The position numbers were made by a program, and so were the translations under genes. 32,455 nucleotides of DNA, taken from an uncultured bacterium (GTDB lineage Bacteria > Actinomycetota > Coriobacteriia > Coriobacteriales > Eggerthellaceae). The notes beneath the pieces were generated by a model. It made no database searches. It had not been told where the DNA came from and was given only the letters and a program-made list of their open reading frames with translations. Within the stretch, counting starts at the first letter, position 1. Each line of letters opens with the position of its first letter. The stretch is from the NCBI GenBank assembly GCA_905215325.1, contig CAJMPP010000026.1, positions 1-32,455 of the forward strand, read 5' to 3'. This document shows, one piece after another, positions 14,960 to 23,232 of this stretch.

Positions 14960-15544
14960 CTACTTCTGCTCGCGATACGGAATGCTCGTCCAGCCCTCGG
15001 GCACGTCTTCGGCTGCCTGATAGTGACATTCGGAGCACGTGATCTCCGACTGGCTGTGCATCTTGTGGCAGTCGCCGCATTCGGTGACGCCGTGCTCGCT
15101 GAAGTCGTGAGGGTTCCACGCCATCCACTCGGTTTTCTTTTCGAGCTTGTCAAGGTCCATGTTGTGGCACGACTCGTTGAGGCAGAACTCCTGTGTGGCG
15201 AATTCGCCGCTGCGGCTTACCAGGTGCTGCGTGTCCTCATCGAAGGTGTAGTCGCCGGTTACCCAGTGCATGCCTTCGACGATCTGCTCTTCGATCTTTG
15301 GCTCGTGGCACGTCAAGCAATCCTTGCCGGCTTTCATGTGCGCATTGGCTAGCATGGTCCCATCGGCGTTGTAATAGCTTTCCACGTATGCGTTCATCGG
15401 CGTGTGGCATATGCTGTTGCAGAAGCTGGGCTGGTTGTGCCAAACGGCGAATCCTCCCACTGCGGCAACGACCGCTGTCGCCACCACGCATACGGTGACG
15501 ATGGTTTTACGGCGCTTATCTGACGCGCCCGCCTTCTCGTTCAT
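14960..15544 (-). CDS. Membrane-anchored multiheme cytochrome c (NapC/NrfH or Cgr1-like)
   Basis: A 194-residue protein from ATG 15544 (AAGGAG upstream). One N-terminal membrane anchor (residues 14-35) precedes heme-binding motifs: three standard CxxCH (76-80, 156-160, 170-174), one CX3CH (42-47, in FCNSICHTPM) and one CX4CH (121-127, CLNESCH). It should pass electrons from the menaquinol pool to a periplasm-side flavoprotein. The flavoprotein gene starts 15 bases downstream, in the same operon, but is truncated, so this cytochrome has lost its apparent partner. The coding sequence itself looks intact. Cgr1 of Eggerthella lenta is a comparable cytochrome. Confidence 0.85.
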   Translation of the reverse strand: MNEKAGASDKRRKTIVTVCVVATAVVAAVGGFAVWHNQPSFCNSICHTPMNAYVESYYNADGTMLANAHMKAGKDCLTCHEPKIEEQIVEGMHWVTGDYTFDEDTQHLVSRSGEFATQEFCLNESCHNMDLDKLEKKTEWMAWNPHDFSEHGVTECGDCHKMHSQSEITCSECHYQAAEDVPEGWTSIPYREQK

Positions 15545-15703
15545 AGGCTTCTCCTTATCGTTCCCTATCCGTTTTGCCGCGCGTTGTGCGCGACGTTTGA
15601 TGGGGAACATGATAGAAAGCATGCAGGGGAAGTTGCACGTCCGAAAAGGGTGGTTTGAGCTGTTGACCAGGGTGGTTTTGGAAGGGTGGGCGCTTTCTCG
15701 AGG

Positions 15704-16498
15704 CTACTTCCCCATCATGCTGAGCAGGGCTTCCAGCTCGCGCTGCACGGCGTGCTCGGTGTTGGGCCCGATCACCTTGGTGGAGATCTCCTTGATGGCG
15801 GAGCGGCCGTTGCCCATGGCGATGCTCGTGCCCACCATGCGCAAGATCTCGTAGTCGTTCATGGAGTCGCCGAACGCCATCACTTCCTCGGCGCGGGCAT
15901 GCCGCGCTTCCATCACCTGCTTGATGCCTGTGGCCTTGCTCACGCCGTGCTGCATGACGTCGATCCATTTGCGACCGGACGGCGCGAACACGAAGTCATC
16001 GCCCATCTCGCGCTCCAGGATGTACGCCATGTCCATAACGGCGTCGTCCACATAGATGGAGGCCTTGATGATGCTGGTGTCGGGGTGCGGCAGGTCGCGC
16101 ACGCGCAGCGGGTTCGGCAGGTTCTTGTCCAGCTCGCGTTCGAAGCGCTCCTCGTCGTCCAGCAGGTAGGAGATCTTACGGTCGAACACCACCAGGTGCA
16201 GGCCGTCGAACATGTCGATCACGTCCTTGAGCCTGCGCAGCGCGGCATGGCTGAACACCTCGCGGTCGACAAGCCGGCCCGCAACCACCACCTGCGCGCC
16301 GTTGGAGGCCACGAAATCCATCTGGTCGCTCACGGGTGCGAACAGCTCCTGCAGCGTATCGAATCGCCTACCAGAGGACGCCACAAAGCCGATGCCCGCG
16401 GTTCTCAGCCGCTTGATCAGGTCGAACGTCTCCGGCGGCACATTGCCTTCGCCGTCCAGAAGCGTGCCGTCCATATCCGATGCGATAAGCTTGATCAT
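15704..16498 (-). CDS. Cof-type HAD-IIB phosphatase
   Basis: A 264-residue haloacid-dehalogenase-superfamily hydrolase. Motif I is ASDMDGTLLDG (nucleophile and acid/base Asp), motif II ASSGRR, motif III Lys in the VSKATGIK region, motif IV FGDSMNDYEILRMVG; a type IIB cap lies between. ATG 16498 has GAAGGAGG upstream and begins right at the first strand. Such enzymes dephosphorylate sugar phosphates, flavin or pyridoxal phosphates; substrate is not deducible. TACAAT on the minus strand (16569-16564) is a possible -10. No operon partner. Confidence 0.9.
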   Translation of the reverse strand: MIKLIASDMDGTLLDGEGNVPPETFDLIKRLRTAGIGFVASSGRRFDTLQELFAPVSDQMDFVASNGAQVVVAGRLVDREVFSHAALRRLKDVIDMFDGLHLVVFDRKISYLLDDEERFERELDKNLPNPLRVRDLPHPDTSIIKASIYVDDAVMDMAYILEREMGDDFVFAPSGRKWIDVMQHGVSKATGIKQVMEARHARAEEVMAFGDSMNDYEILRMVGTSIAMGNGRSAIKEISTKVIGPNTEHAVQRELEALLSMMGK

Positions 16499-16679
16499 GC
16501 TGCCTCCTTCGCTGCAGCGCCCCATGCGCTGCGCGTCTCTTCTGCATCCTTCGCTTCGCCGCCATTGTACGGCGCGTTTCGCAAGCGAAAACGCTGGCCA
16601 CGAAACCTGTGCAGGATGCTTACCGGCTGTTGACAGGATGTTGAGCGGCTGTTGACGGAGGAGCCAGGACGCCGATGCC

Positions 16680-18146
16680 CTATTCGCACTCCGGGAACAC
16701 GCATGCGAGACGACGCACCGTTTCCGACAGCCGTTCCGGTTCGATACCGGCGTAGTTCAACACCAGCGCGGTTTCGCCGTTCGAGTACTGCTCAAAACGC
16801 TTTGTTGTGCGCTCGCTCAACCCGTCGCCGTCGCGCAGCAGGTAGTCGTTGAACAGCGAGATGTTGAGCCCCTGCTCTGCGCCGCGCTGTCTGACCTGGT
16901 CGTGCGTAAGGCTCGTGCGCACGTACAGCAAGAAGTGCGTGCCCGCGTTGCGCTCCTCGACGTGCGAGATCTCCGCCAGCGGCGATTGCGCTATCTCGCG
17001 CAAAACCGCCTCACGTTGGCGGCGGTAGAAGTTGCGCGTGCGGTTGATATGCCGCTCAAGGTGACCCTCGTCGATGAAGCGCGCCAGCGCGTACTGCTCG
17101 AAGCTGGAAACCGTGCACGAGTAGAAGCTCATCGTATCAACGTAGCGCGCCAGCAGCTTCGGCGGCAGCACCATGTAGCTGATGCGCAGGCTGGGCACCA
17201 TGGTTTTCGAGAAGGCGTTCAGGTATATCACCTTGTCAGACGCGTCGTCGGCGAACAGCGGCATGATCAGGCGGCCGCTGTAACGGAACTCGCTGTCGTA
17301 ATCGTCCTCGATGATGTAGCGTTTGCGCGCGCGGTTGGCCCACTCGAACAGCTCCAAGCGTCGCTTAATGGGCATGACGATGCCCGTGGGGAAATGGTTT
17401 GCTGGCGAAACATGCACCACGTCGGCGCCCGATTCCTCAAGCTCGTCCACCAGCAGGCCCGATTCATCGATGGGAACCGGCCGCCAGGGGTTGCCGAACG
17501 CCTTGGAGATGGCGGCGAACTTGCGATAGCCGGGGTTTTCCATGGCGAAGGTGGTGGTGGGCCCGAGCATTTGCAGCAGGCGGCCGTACAGATACTCGCT
17601 GCCCGCGCCGATGATGATGCAATCGGGCGAAACGTCCATGCCGCGCGTGCGCCGCAGGTACGACGCGATGGCGCGGCGCAGCTCGGGCAGGCCGTTGAAC
17701 GGGATTGAGCGCAGCAGATTGTCGCTGGGAAGCGAAAGCGCCTCGCGCATATAGCGTCCCCACACCGTGGCCGGGAACAACGACACGCTGGTGCGGTTGG
17801 CCTTCAGGTCCACGAAGTACTCCGGGTCTTCGCCACCCGAATCTTTGACCTGGGGTGTAACCGGTTTACACCGGAACTCTGAGACGTCCTCCACGAAATA
17901 GCCGCGGCGCTGCTCGGTGCGCACGAACCCTTCCGTGATCAGCTGATCGTAGGCTGCCGTGACCGTTGCAACGCCGATATCGAGATGCTGGGCAAGGTTG
18001 CGTTTGGACGGCAGCTTCGTTCCGCAGGGGATTCGGCCGCGCGCGATGTCCTCGCGAATGGACTGGTATAGGAATTCGTACAGCGAACTGGTGCCGCGCG
18101 AGCGCAAATCGTACGTAAGCATACCTGCCTGCTGAGATGCCGACAT
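16680..18146 (-). CDS. MocR-type (GntR/aminotransferase fusion) transcriptional regulator
   Basis: A 488-residue protein. The N-terminal winged helix of the GntR family is at about residues 20-90 (GTKLPSKRNLAQHLDIGVAT, then VTAAYDQLITEGFV). An aminotransferase class I-like domain follows, with IEDDYDSEFRY (PLP ring-binding Asp) and NAFSKTMVPSLRISYM, where the Lys would form the PLP Schiff base. MocR proteins sense PLP or amino compounds and often regulate a divergent gene. ATG 18146 has AAAGGAT upstream. The SDR gene starts 255 bases away in the opposite direction and is the obvious candidate target. Confidence 0.9.
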   Translation of the reverse strand: MSASQQAGMLTYDLRSRGTSSLYEFLYQSIREDIARGRIPCGTKLPSKRNLAQHLDIGVATVTAAYDQLITEGFVRTEQRRGYFVEDVSEFRCKPVTPQVKDSGGEDPEYFVDLKANRTSVSLFPATVWGRYMREALSLPSDNLLRSIPFNGLPELRRAIASYLRRTRGMDVSPDCIIIGAGSEYLYGRLLQMLGPTTTFAMENPGYRKFAAISKAFGNPWRPVPIDESGLLVDELEESGADVVHVSPANHFPTGIVMPIKRRLELFEWANRARKRYIIEDDYDSEFRYSGRLIMPLFADDASDKVIYLNAFSKTMVPSLRISYMVLPPKLLARYVDTMSFYSCTVSSFEQYALARFIDEGHLERHINRTRNFYRRQREAVLREIAQSPLAEISHVEERNAGTHFLLYVRTSLTHDQVRQRGAEQGLNISLFNDYLLRDGDGLSERTTKRFEQYSNGETALVLNYAGIEPERLSETVRRLACVFPECE

Positions 18147-18221
18147 GGGCTGATCCTTTCGCGTACGGCCGCAAAAGCGCGTCTTTCGGTGAGCTTGCAG
18201 CGGGAACGGCCGGTTTGAGCG

Positions 18222-18291
18222 GTTGAACGAACTGGTTCAACTGGTCTATCTGGTATGTAAAACTATCACTGTTTTGGTTCTTTCGACCAAA
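18222..18291. promoter_or_regulatory. Candidate operators between MocR-type regulator and SDR gene
   Basis: Two inverted repeats: GTTGAAC (18222-18228) with GTTCAAC (18235-18241), and TTTGGT (18273-18278) with ACCAAA (18286-18291). GGTTTGA and GGTTGAAC also form a direct repeat at 18212-18228, the arrangement usual for MocR binding sites. The region is AT-richer than its surroundings. Confidence 0.4.
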
Positions 18292-18400
18292 CCAAATAGC
18301 GATTACACTTTTGTTGCTCATCGAATCCGGCCGCAACGATTCCTTGGCTGTTGCGGCCATATGCATGTATGCCAAGGGCACACGAAGACGGGAGACGAAC

Positions 18401-19201
18401 ATGGGTTACTTCACCGGCAAAACCATCATCATCACCGGCGCGGGCTTTGCAGCGCTGAAGGACGGTTCCGCGGGCTCCATCGGGTTCGGCATCGCCACCG
18501 CCTTCGCCAAAGAGGGCGCAAACCTTGCCATCACCGGCCGCAACGTGAAGAAGCTCGAAGCCGCCAAGGAGCGTCTTGAGGGCGAGTTCGGCATCCGCGT
18601 GCTGCCCATTCAGGCAGACGTGAACGCCCAAGCCGACAACCAGGCTGTCGTTCAGTCCGCCGTCGACCAGGTTATGGCCGAGTTCGGGCGCATCGACGCG
18701 CTGGTGAACAACGCCCAGGCCTCCGCTTCCGGCGTCACCATCGCCGACCACACCACCGCCCAGTTCGACCTGGCGCTGTATTCCGGTCTGTACGCCGCCT
18801 TCTACTACATGCAGGCGTGCTATCCGTACCTGAAGGAGACGAAGGGCTCTGTGGTGAACTTCGCCAGCGGCGCCGGTCTGTTCGGCAACTACGGCCAGTG
18901 CGCTTACGCCGCAGCTAAGGAAGGCATCCGCGGCCTGACGCGCGTTGCCGCCACTGAGTGGGGTCCCGACGGCATCAACGCCAACGTGGTCTGCCCGCTG
19001 GCCTGGACCGCTGCACTCGAGAACTTCAAGGAGCAGTACCCCGAGGCCTACGAGGCCAACGTGCACATGCCTCCGATGGGCCACTACGGCAACGTCGAGA
19101 CCGAGATTGGTCGCGCCGTCGTGCAGCTGTGCGGTCCCGACTTCAAGTTCATGAGCGGCGAGACCATCACGCTGGAAGGCGGCATGGGCCTGCGCCCGTA
19201 A
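18401..19201 (+). CDS. Short-chain dehydrogenase/reductase
   Basis: A 266-residue NAD(P)-dependent oxidoreductase. ATG 18401 follows GGGAG. The Rossmann start is IIITGAGFAALKDGSAGSIG, then FGIA, in which the glycine motif is expanded by a six- to eight-residue insert compared with classical TGxxxGIG. ITGRN suggests NADP use. The usual NNAG is NNAQ here. The catalytic Ser lies in FASGAGLFG and the Tyr/Lys pair in YAAAKEG. The C terminus (MSGETITLEGGMGL) is typical of classical SDRs. The insert and the PLAWTAALENFKEQYPEAYE region are like SDRs that Coriobacteriia encode for steroid or bile acid substrates, but substrate is not established. Probably controlled by the divergent MocR-type protein. 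Confidence 0.88.
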   Translation: MGYFTGKTIIITGAGFAALKDGSAGSIGFGIATAFAKEGANLAITGRNVKKLEAAKERLEGEFGIRVLPIQADVNAQADNQAVVQSAVDQVMAEFGRIDALVNNAQASASGVTIADHTTAQFDLALYSGLYAAFYYMQACYPYLKETKGSVVNFASGAGLFGNYGQCAYAAAKEGIRGLTRVAATEWGPDGINANVVCPLAWTAALENFKEQYPEAYEANVHMPPMGHYGNVETEIGRAVVQLCGPDFKFMSGETITLEGGMGLRP

Positions 19202-19214
19202 CCTATCGCATGAA

Positions 19215-19251
19215 CAGGGACGGAGGCGTGTTCACCACGCCTCCGTCCCTG
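19215..19251 (+). terminator. Strong hairpin terminator after the SDR gene
   Basis: A perfect 16-bp stem (19215-19230 with 19236-19251) around a five-base TTCAC loop, 14 bases after the stop codon. There is no T-run, but the stem is the most stable simple hairpin in this part of the window. Confidence 0.6.
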
Positions 19252-19353
19252 GCTCCAACTGCCTTTTGAATTGGAAAAGGAAGGGCGTTCATGTGGCCGT
19301 ACCGGCCAACTACTTCTCTGCGATTCTATCCGGATCCATCCGGTGGAATATCG

Positions 19354-19389
19354 AAAGCGCCTCGGGCATCTGCGGTCCGAGGCGCTTTT
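19354..19389. terminator. Bidirectional terminator-like hairpin
   Basis: A perfect 12-bp stem AAAGCGCCTCGG (19354-19365) with 19377-19388, flanked by TTTT on the plus side and its A-run counterpart on the other. It lies between the SDR gene and the convergent ABC-F gene and could serve both. Apart from this and the preceding hairpin, 19202-19537 holds nothing I can identify. Confidence 0.6.
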
Positions 19390-19537
19390 GTGTGCTGTGG
19401 CGTTTACGACGTGGCGCGAAACGGGAGCGAAGGCGCGCCCATTTCGCATCAAGCGTAGCCCCGCCCACGAACAGGGAACGAAAGGGCGCTTATCGCCCAG
19501 GCGTTCCTGGGGAGCCGCGGCGCAAACCCGCCGTTCC

Positions 19538-21361
19538 CTACTCCCCTAGCGCCTCGGCGGCCTCAAGCCATTGTTCGTCGAGCTCGTCGATTTGGGCTTG
19601 GAAGTCGTCGATCTGCTGCTGGAACTTGCCAAGCGCCTCGAAATCGGACGGGTCGGCGGCTGCCATGTCGGCCTGCGCCTGCTCGATCTTGCCGCGCAGC
19701 GTGTTCGTCTTGTTCTCGCAGCTGCGCATGCGCTTCTTCAGCTCGCGGATCTCGCCGCCGGACAGCTGCGGGCCATCGCCGGCAGCAGCGTCCTTCACGC
19801 CCTCGTTCGCCGCCGCGCCCTGCGGGGCCTTTGCGTGCGCAACCGGCTTCGGCGCGCGTGCCGACATCTCCAAGTACTCCTCGACGCCGCGCGGCAAGTG
19901 GCGGATATGTCCATCTACCAGGGCGAACTGGTGATCGGTAACTCGTTCCATCAGGAAGCGGTCATGCGTGACCAGCAGCAGCGTGCCCGGCCATGCGTCC
20001 AGCAGTTCCTCGATGGCGGCCAGCATGTCGGTGTCCATGTCGTTGCCCGGCTCGTCCAGGATGAGCACATTGGGCTCGTCAAGCAAGATGAGCATAAGCG
20101 CCAGGCGGCGTTTCTGACCGCCGGACAGGTCGCAAACCGGCTCGTTAAGGTCGGCGCGCGTAAAGCCCAGCTTCTCCAGCAGCTGGGCAGGCGTCATCTC
20201 CTTGCCGTCGAGCATCATGCGGCGCGTGTAGTTGCTGATCACCTGGCGAACGCGATCATCGCCGAAGCGGGTGAGGTTGTCCAGATGCTGCGACAGCACC
20301 GCGAACTTCACCGTTTTGCCGATCTTCACGAAGCCCGATGTGGGCGCCTGCACACCCTGGATCACCTTCAAAAGCGTGGTTTTGCCCACGCCGTTGGCGC
20401 CGACGATGCCGTAGCGATCGCCGGGCCCGATGATCCAGTCCACGCCGTCGAGCACGGGCGCGGGCTTGCCGTCGAAGCGCACCGTGACGTTCTTCAACTC
20501 CACCACCTGCTTGCCCAGGCGCGCCATGGCCATGCGCTTGAGCTCCAGCTCGTTGCGCAGTGGCGGCACATCGGCGATCAGCTCGTGCGCGGCGTCCACG
20601 CGGAACTTCGGCTTCGTGCCGCGCGCCTTCGGGCCGCGCGCCAGCCAGGCAAGCTCGCGGCGCAGGGCGTTCTGCCGCTTCTCCTCTGCCAGAGCAGCCA
20701 AACGGTCGCGCTCGACGCGCTGCAGGATGTACGCGGAGAAGCCGCCTTCGAACGGCTCGACCACGCGATCATGCACCTCCCACATGCGCGTGCACACCTC
20801 GTCCAAAAACCAGCGGTCGTGCGTGACCACCAGCAATGCGCCCTGACCGGCGCGCCAACGGTTCTTCAGATGGTTCGCCAGCCAGGTGATGGCGCGAACG
20901 TCCAGGTGGTTGGTAGGCTCGTCAAGGGCCAGGATATCCCAGTCGCCGATAAGCAGGCGAACCAGGTCCACGCGGCGGCGCTGGCCGCCGGAAAGCGTGC
21001 CCACCTTCGCGTCCCAGGGGATATCGCTGGCAAGGCCCGCGATGATGTCGCGGATGCGCGCGTCGCCGGCCCATTCATACTCGGGGATATCGCCCACTAC
21101 GGCACGCTCGACGGTGTCGTCGTCGCTCAGCTTGTCGAACTGCCCCAGCACGCCCACGCGCACGGCGCCGTTGCGCAGCACGCGGCCCTCGTCGGGCTCG
21201 AGCATGCCCGCCATCACCGACAGCAGCGTTGACTTGCCGTCGCCGTTGCGGCCCACGATGCCGATGCGATCGCCCTCGTCAACGCCCAGCGACACGCTTT
21301 TGAACACCGTTTTCGTGGGGAAATCCACGCGCACTTTCTCGCAGCCCAGCATAAACGCCAT
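19538..21361 (-). CDS. ABC-F family ATPase (Uup-like)
   Basis: A 607-residue soluble protein with two ABC cassettes and no membrane segments. First cassette: GRNGDGKST, LSGGQRRRVDL, LALDEPTNHLD; second: GANGVGKTT, LSGGQKRRLAL, LILDEPGNDMD. A linker with KRQNALRRELAWLARGPKAR joins them, and the last 75 residues form the coiled-coil arm characteristic of Uup, which follows an Ala-rich spacer. ATG 21361 is chosen because the ABC fold begins at once; the open frame upstream has no family similarity. ABC-F proteins act on the ribosome or, for Uup, on DNA and replication intermediates. The second Walker B has GND in place of the usual TND, a minor variation. Confidence 0.9.
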   Translation of the reverse strand: MAFMLGCEKVRVDFPTKTVFKSVSLGVDEGDRIGIVGRNGDGKSTLLSVMAGMLEPDEGRVLRNGAVRVGVLGQFDKLSDDDTVERAVVGDIPEYEWAGDARIRDIIAGLASDIPWDAKVGTLSGGQRRRVDLVRLLIGDWDILALDEPTNHLDVRAITWLANHLKNRWRAGQGALLVVTHDRWFLDEVCTRMWEVHDRVVEPFEGGFSAYILQRVERDRLAALAEEKRQNALRRELAWLARGPKARGTKPKFRVDAAHELIADVPPLRNELELKRMAMARLGKQVVELKNVTVRFDGKPAPVLDGVDWIIGPGDRYGIVGANGVGKTTLLKVIQGVQAPTSGFVKIGKTVKFAVLSQHLDNLTRFGDDRVRQVISNYTRRMMLDGKEMTPAQLLEKLGFTRADLNEPVCDLSGGQKRRLALMLILLDEPNVLILDEPGNDMDTDMLAAIEELLDAWPGTLLLVTHDRFLMERVTDHQFALVDGHIRHLPRGVEEYLEMSARAPKPVAHAKAPQGAAANEGVKDAAAGDGPQLSGGEIRELKKRMRSCENKTNTLRGKIEQAQADMAAADPSDFEALGKFQQQIDDFQAQIDELDEQWLEAAEALGE

Positions 21362-21648
21362 AGGTACCAACTTCCTTGCATATATAAGCGCCTTGGCCGC
21401 AACCGCGCCGAAAGCGCGAACGCGACCAAGGATCTGCATCGATTCCAACGCACCATGATAGCAAATGGCCAGCCAACCATCGCCTACGGCACGCAGCGCC
21501 CCAACTTCGCCACACCCTCCCGAACACGAAAGCACGCGTTCGCACAACCTTTGACGATGATTGGGACGCTTCCCCCGGTCTTCAAGCCAACGATTGCGAC
21601 GATCTCTTGCCCAGCTCCGTTATATAACCCGATTCCCGCCCATATCCA

Positions 21649-21750
21649 AAACCATCAACCTCAATATCGATGTTATGTCCTTATTTTCGCCAAGTTTGGT
21701 TATATTAAGGCCTTATTTTCGCCATTCTGTGCGAAAATAAGGCCTTAATG
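21649..21750. repeat. Direct repeat with long hairpin, left of DUF4143 ATPase
   Basis: Matches 23087-23182 without gaps over 96 bases (82 identical by hand count), including AATATCGATGTTATGTCCT. It contains a perfect 19-bp stem (21704-21722 with 21731-21749, eight-base loop) and an extra same-sense CCTTATTTTCGCCA at 21679-21692. It ends at the ribosome site (GGGAGG) of the ATPase. The rest of 21362-21648 shows nothing I can identify. Confidence 0.85.
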
Positions 21751-21765
21751 TTATAGGGAGGTAGC

Positions 21766-23076
21766 ATGGACAGGACCTTAATGGCCAAGCTTATCGCTTG
21801 GAAGGATAAGCCGCGCCGAAAACCGCTCATCCTCAATGGCGCACGCCAGGTCGGCAAGACGTGGCTATTGAAAGAGTTCGGCAGAACCCGATTCTCAAAT
21901 GTTGCCTATATCAACCTCGACCACAACGCAGTCATGCGGGAACAGTTTGAACTCGGCTATGACATCCCCCGGCTCATCTCGGCATTCCAATTCGAAACGA
22001 GCGAGCACATAGCGGAAGGCGAAACGCTCATTATCCTCGATGAAATCCAAGAGTGCCCGCGAGCGCTCACCTCGCTCAAATACTTTTGCGAAGAAGCTCC
22101 AGGTTACGCCATCGCGGCAGCCGGCTCGCTGCTGGGAATCACCATTCACGACGGCACCGGCTACCCCGTTGGCAAAGTGGAGACGCTCGACTTGCATCCC
22201 ATGGGATTCACCGAATTCCTGCTTGCAACTGGAAACGGCAATCTGGCAAAGCTTATCGCAATCGACGATCCGGTCATGATCGATTCGTTCTCCAGCAAGC
22301 TGATCCCGTTGCTTCGCCAGTATTATTACGTGGGCGGGATGCCCGAAGCGGTGGCGGCGTTTCTCGAACGCGGAATGCTAGAAGACGCTCGCGAGGTACA
22401 GAACGACATCCTGCGCGGCTACGAACGCGACATCTCCAAGCATCTTTCCCGAACGGAAGCCGAGCACGCTATCGCGGCCTGGGAATCCATACCCCAGCAC
22501 CTAGGTCGGGAGAACAAAAAATTCGTTTTTGGGCATATCGCCAAGGGCGCCAGGGCGCGTAACTACCAATCGGGGATTACCTGGCTGGAGCAAGCGGGGC
22601 TTGTAACACGCGTGCGAAGAGTGACGAAACCTGGGCTACCGCTGCGTTCTTACGCTGATGACAGCGCATTCAAACTCTTCTTGCTTGACGTCGGTCTACT
22701 TGCCGCCATGGCTGGTCTGGACAAACGGACCGTCATCGGAGGCAGTTCGATCTTCGAAGAGTTCAAAGGGGCGCTCACCGAGCAATATGTCTGCCAGCAA
22801 CTCATTTCCGAACGGGGTCTCGCACCTTATTACTGGTCCGCCGAGAATTCGACGGGTGAACTCGATTTTCTAGTGCAAGACGGAAGTCGAGTTGCAGCCA
22901 TCGAAGTGAAAGCTGAGGAAAGTCTTCGCGCAAGAAGCCTTCGAGCCTTTAAGGACAAGCATCCCGATATCACCGCGCTTCGCTTCAGCATGTCAGGATT
23001 TCGTGAGCAAGACTGGATGCGAAACATCCCGCTCTATGCAGCATGCAATGCTGAGCTATGGGGCGAACGCTCGTAG
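21766..23076 (+). CDS. AAA ATPase with DUF4143 C-terminal domain (copy 2)
   Basis: A 436-residue P-loop ATPase. Walker A GARQVGKTW (residues 25-33), Walker B LIILDEIQECPRAL, sensor AAAGSLLG. The C-terminal DUF4143/PD-(D/E)XK-like part has FEEFKGALTEQYVCQQL, GELDFLV and AIEVKAE, a near-complete nuclease motif set (E...D-x13-ExK). ATG 21766 is six bases after GGGAGG. It belongs to the same broad class as the protein at 3673-4878 but is a different subgroup (RQVGKT against RRCGKS; intact ExK here). It is bounded on both sides by 96-bp direct repeats with hairpins, which suggests that gene and repeats form one transferable unit. Function is not established. Confidence 0.88.
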   Translation: MDRTLMAKLIAWKDKPRRKPLILNGARQVGKTWLLKEFGRTRFSNVAYINLDHNAVMREQFELGYDIPRLISAFQFETSEHIAEGETLIILDEIQECPRALTSLKYFCEEAPGYAIAAAGSLLGITIHDGTGYPVGKVETLDLHPMGFTEFLLATGNGNLAKLIAIDDPVMIDSFSSKLIPLLRQYYYVGGMPEAVAAFLERGMLEDAREVQNDILRGYERDISKHLSRTEAEHAIAAWESIPQHLGRENKKFVFGHIAKGARARNYQSGITWLEQAGLVTRVRRVTKPGLPLRSYADDSAFKLFLLDVGLLAAMAGLDKRTVIGGSSIFEEFKGALTEQYVCQQLISERGLAPYYWSAENSTGELDFLVQDGSRVAAIEVKAEESLRARSLRAFKDKHPDITALRFSMSGFREQDWMRNIPLYAACNAELWGERS

Positions 23077-23086
23077 ACCCCGCGCT

Positions 23087-23182
23087 AAACCATCAGCCTA
23101 AATATCGATGTTATGTCCTGATTTTCGCCAGGCCTGGTCATTTTAAGGCCTTATTTTCGCCAAAAATGGCGAAAATAAGGCC
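23087..23182. repeat. Direct repeat with long hairpin, right of DUF4143 ATPase
   Basis: Second copy of the 21649 repeat, beginning ten bases after the ATPase stop. It has its own perfect 16-bp stem (23147-23162 with 23167-23182) with an AAAA loop. The loop and the bases before the stem hold most of the differences from copy 1, while both stem arms are conserved. It may double as terminator for the ATPase and for the convergent glycosyltransferase gene. Confidence 0.85.
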
Positions 23183-23232
23183 GTTTTGGTATGCCCAGCC
23201 GACCATCGGTTGCGACATGCAATGCTGCTCGC

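Noticed and set aside
16618..16662. CGGCTGTTGAC repeated twice downstream of the MocR-type gene
   Set aside because: A short direct repeat of 11 bases with no further copies; could be chance.
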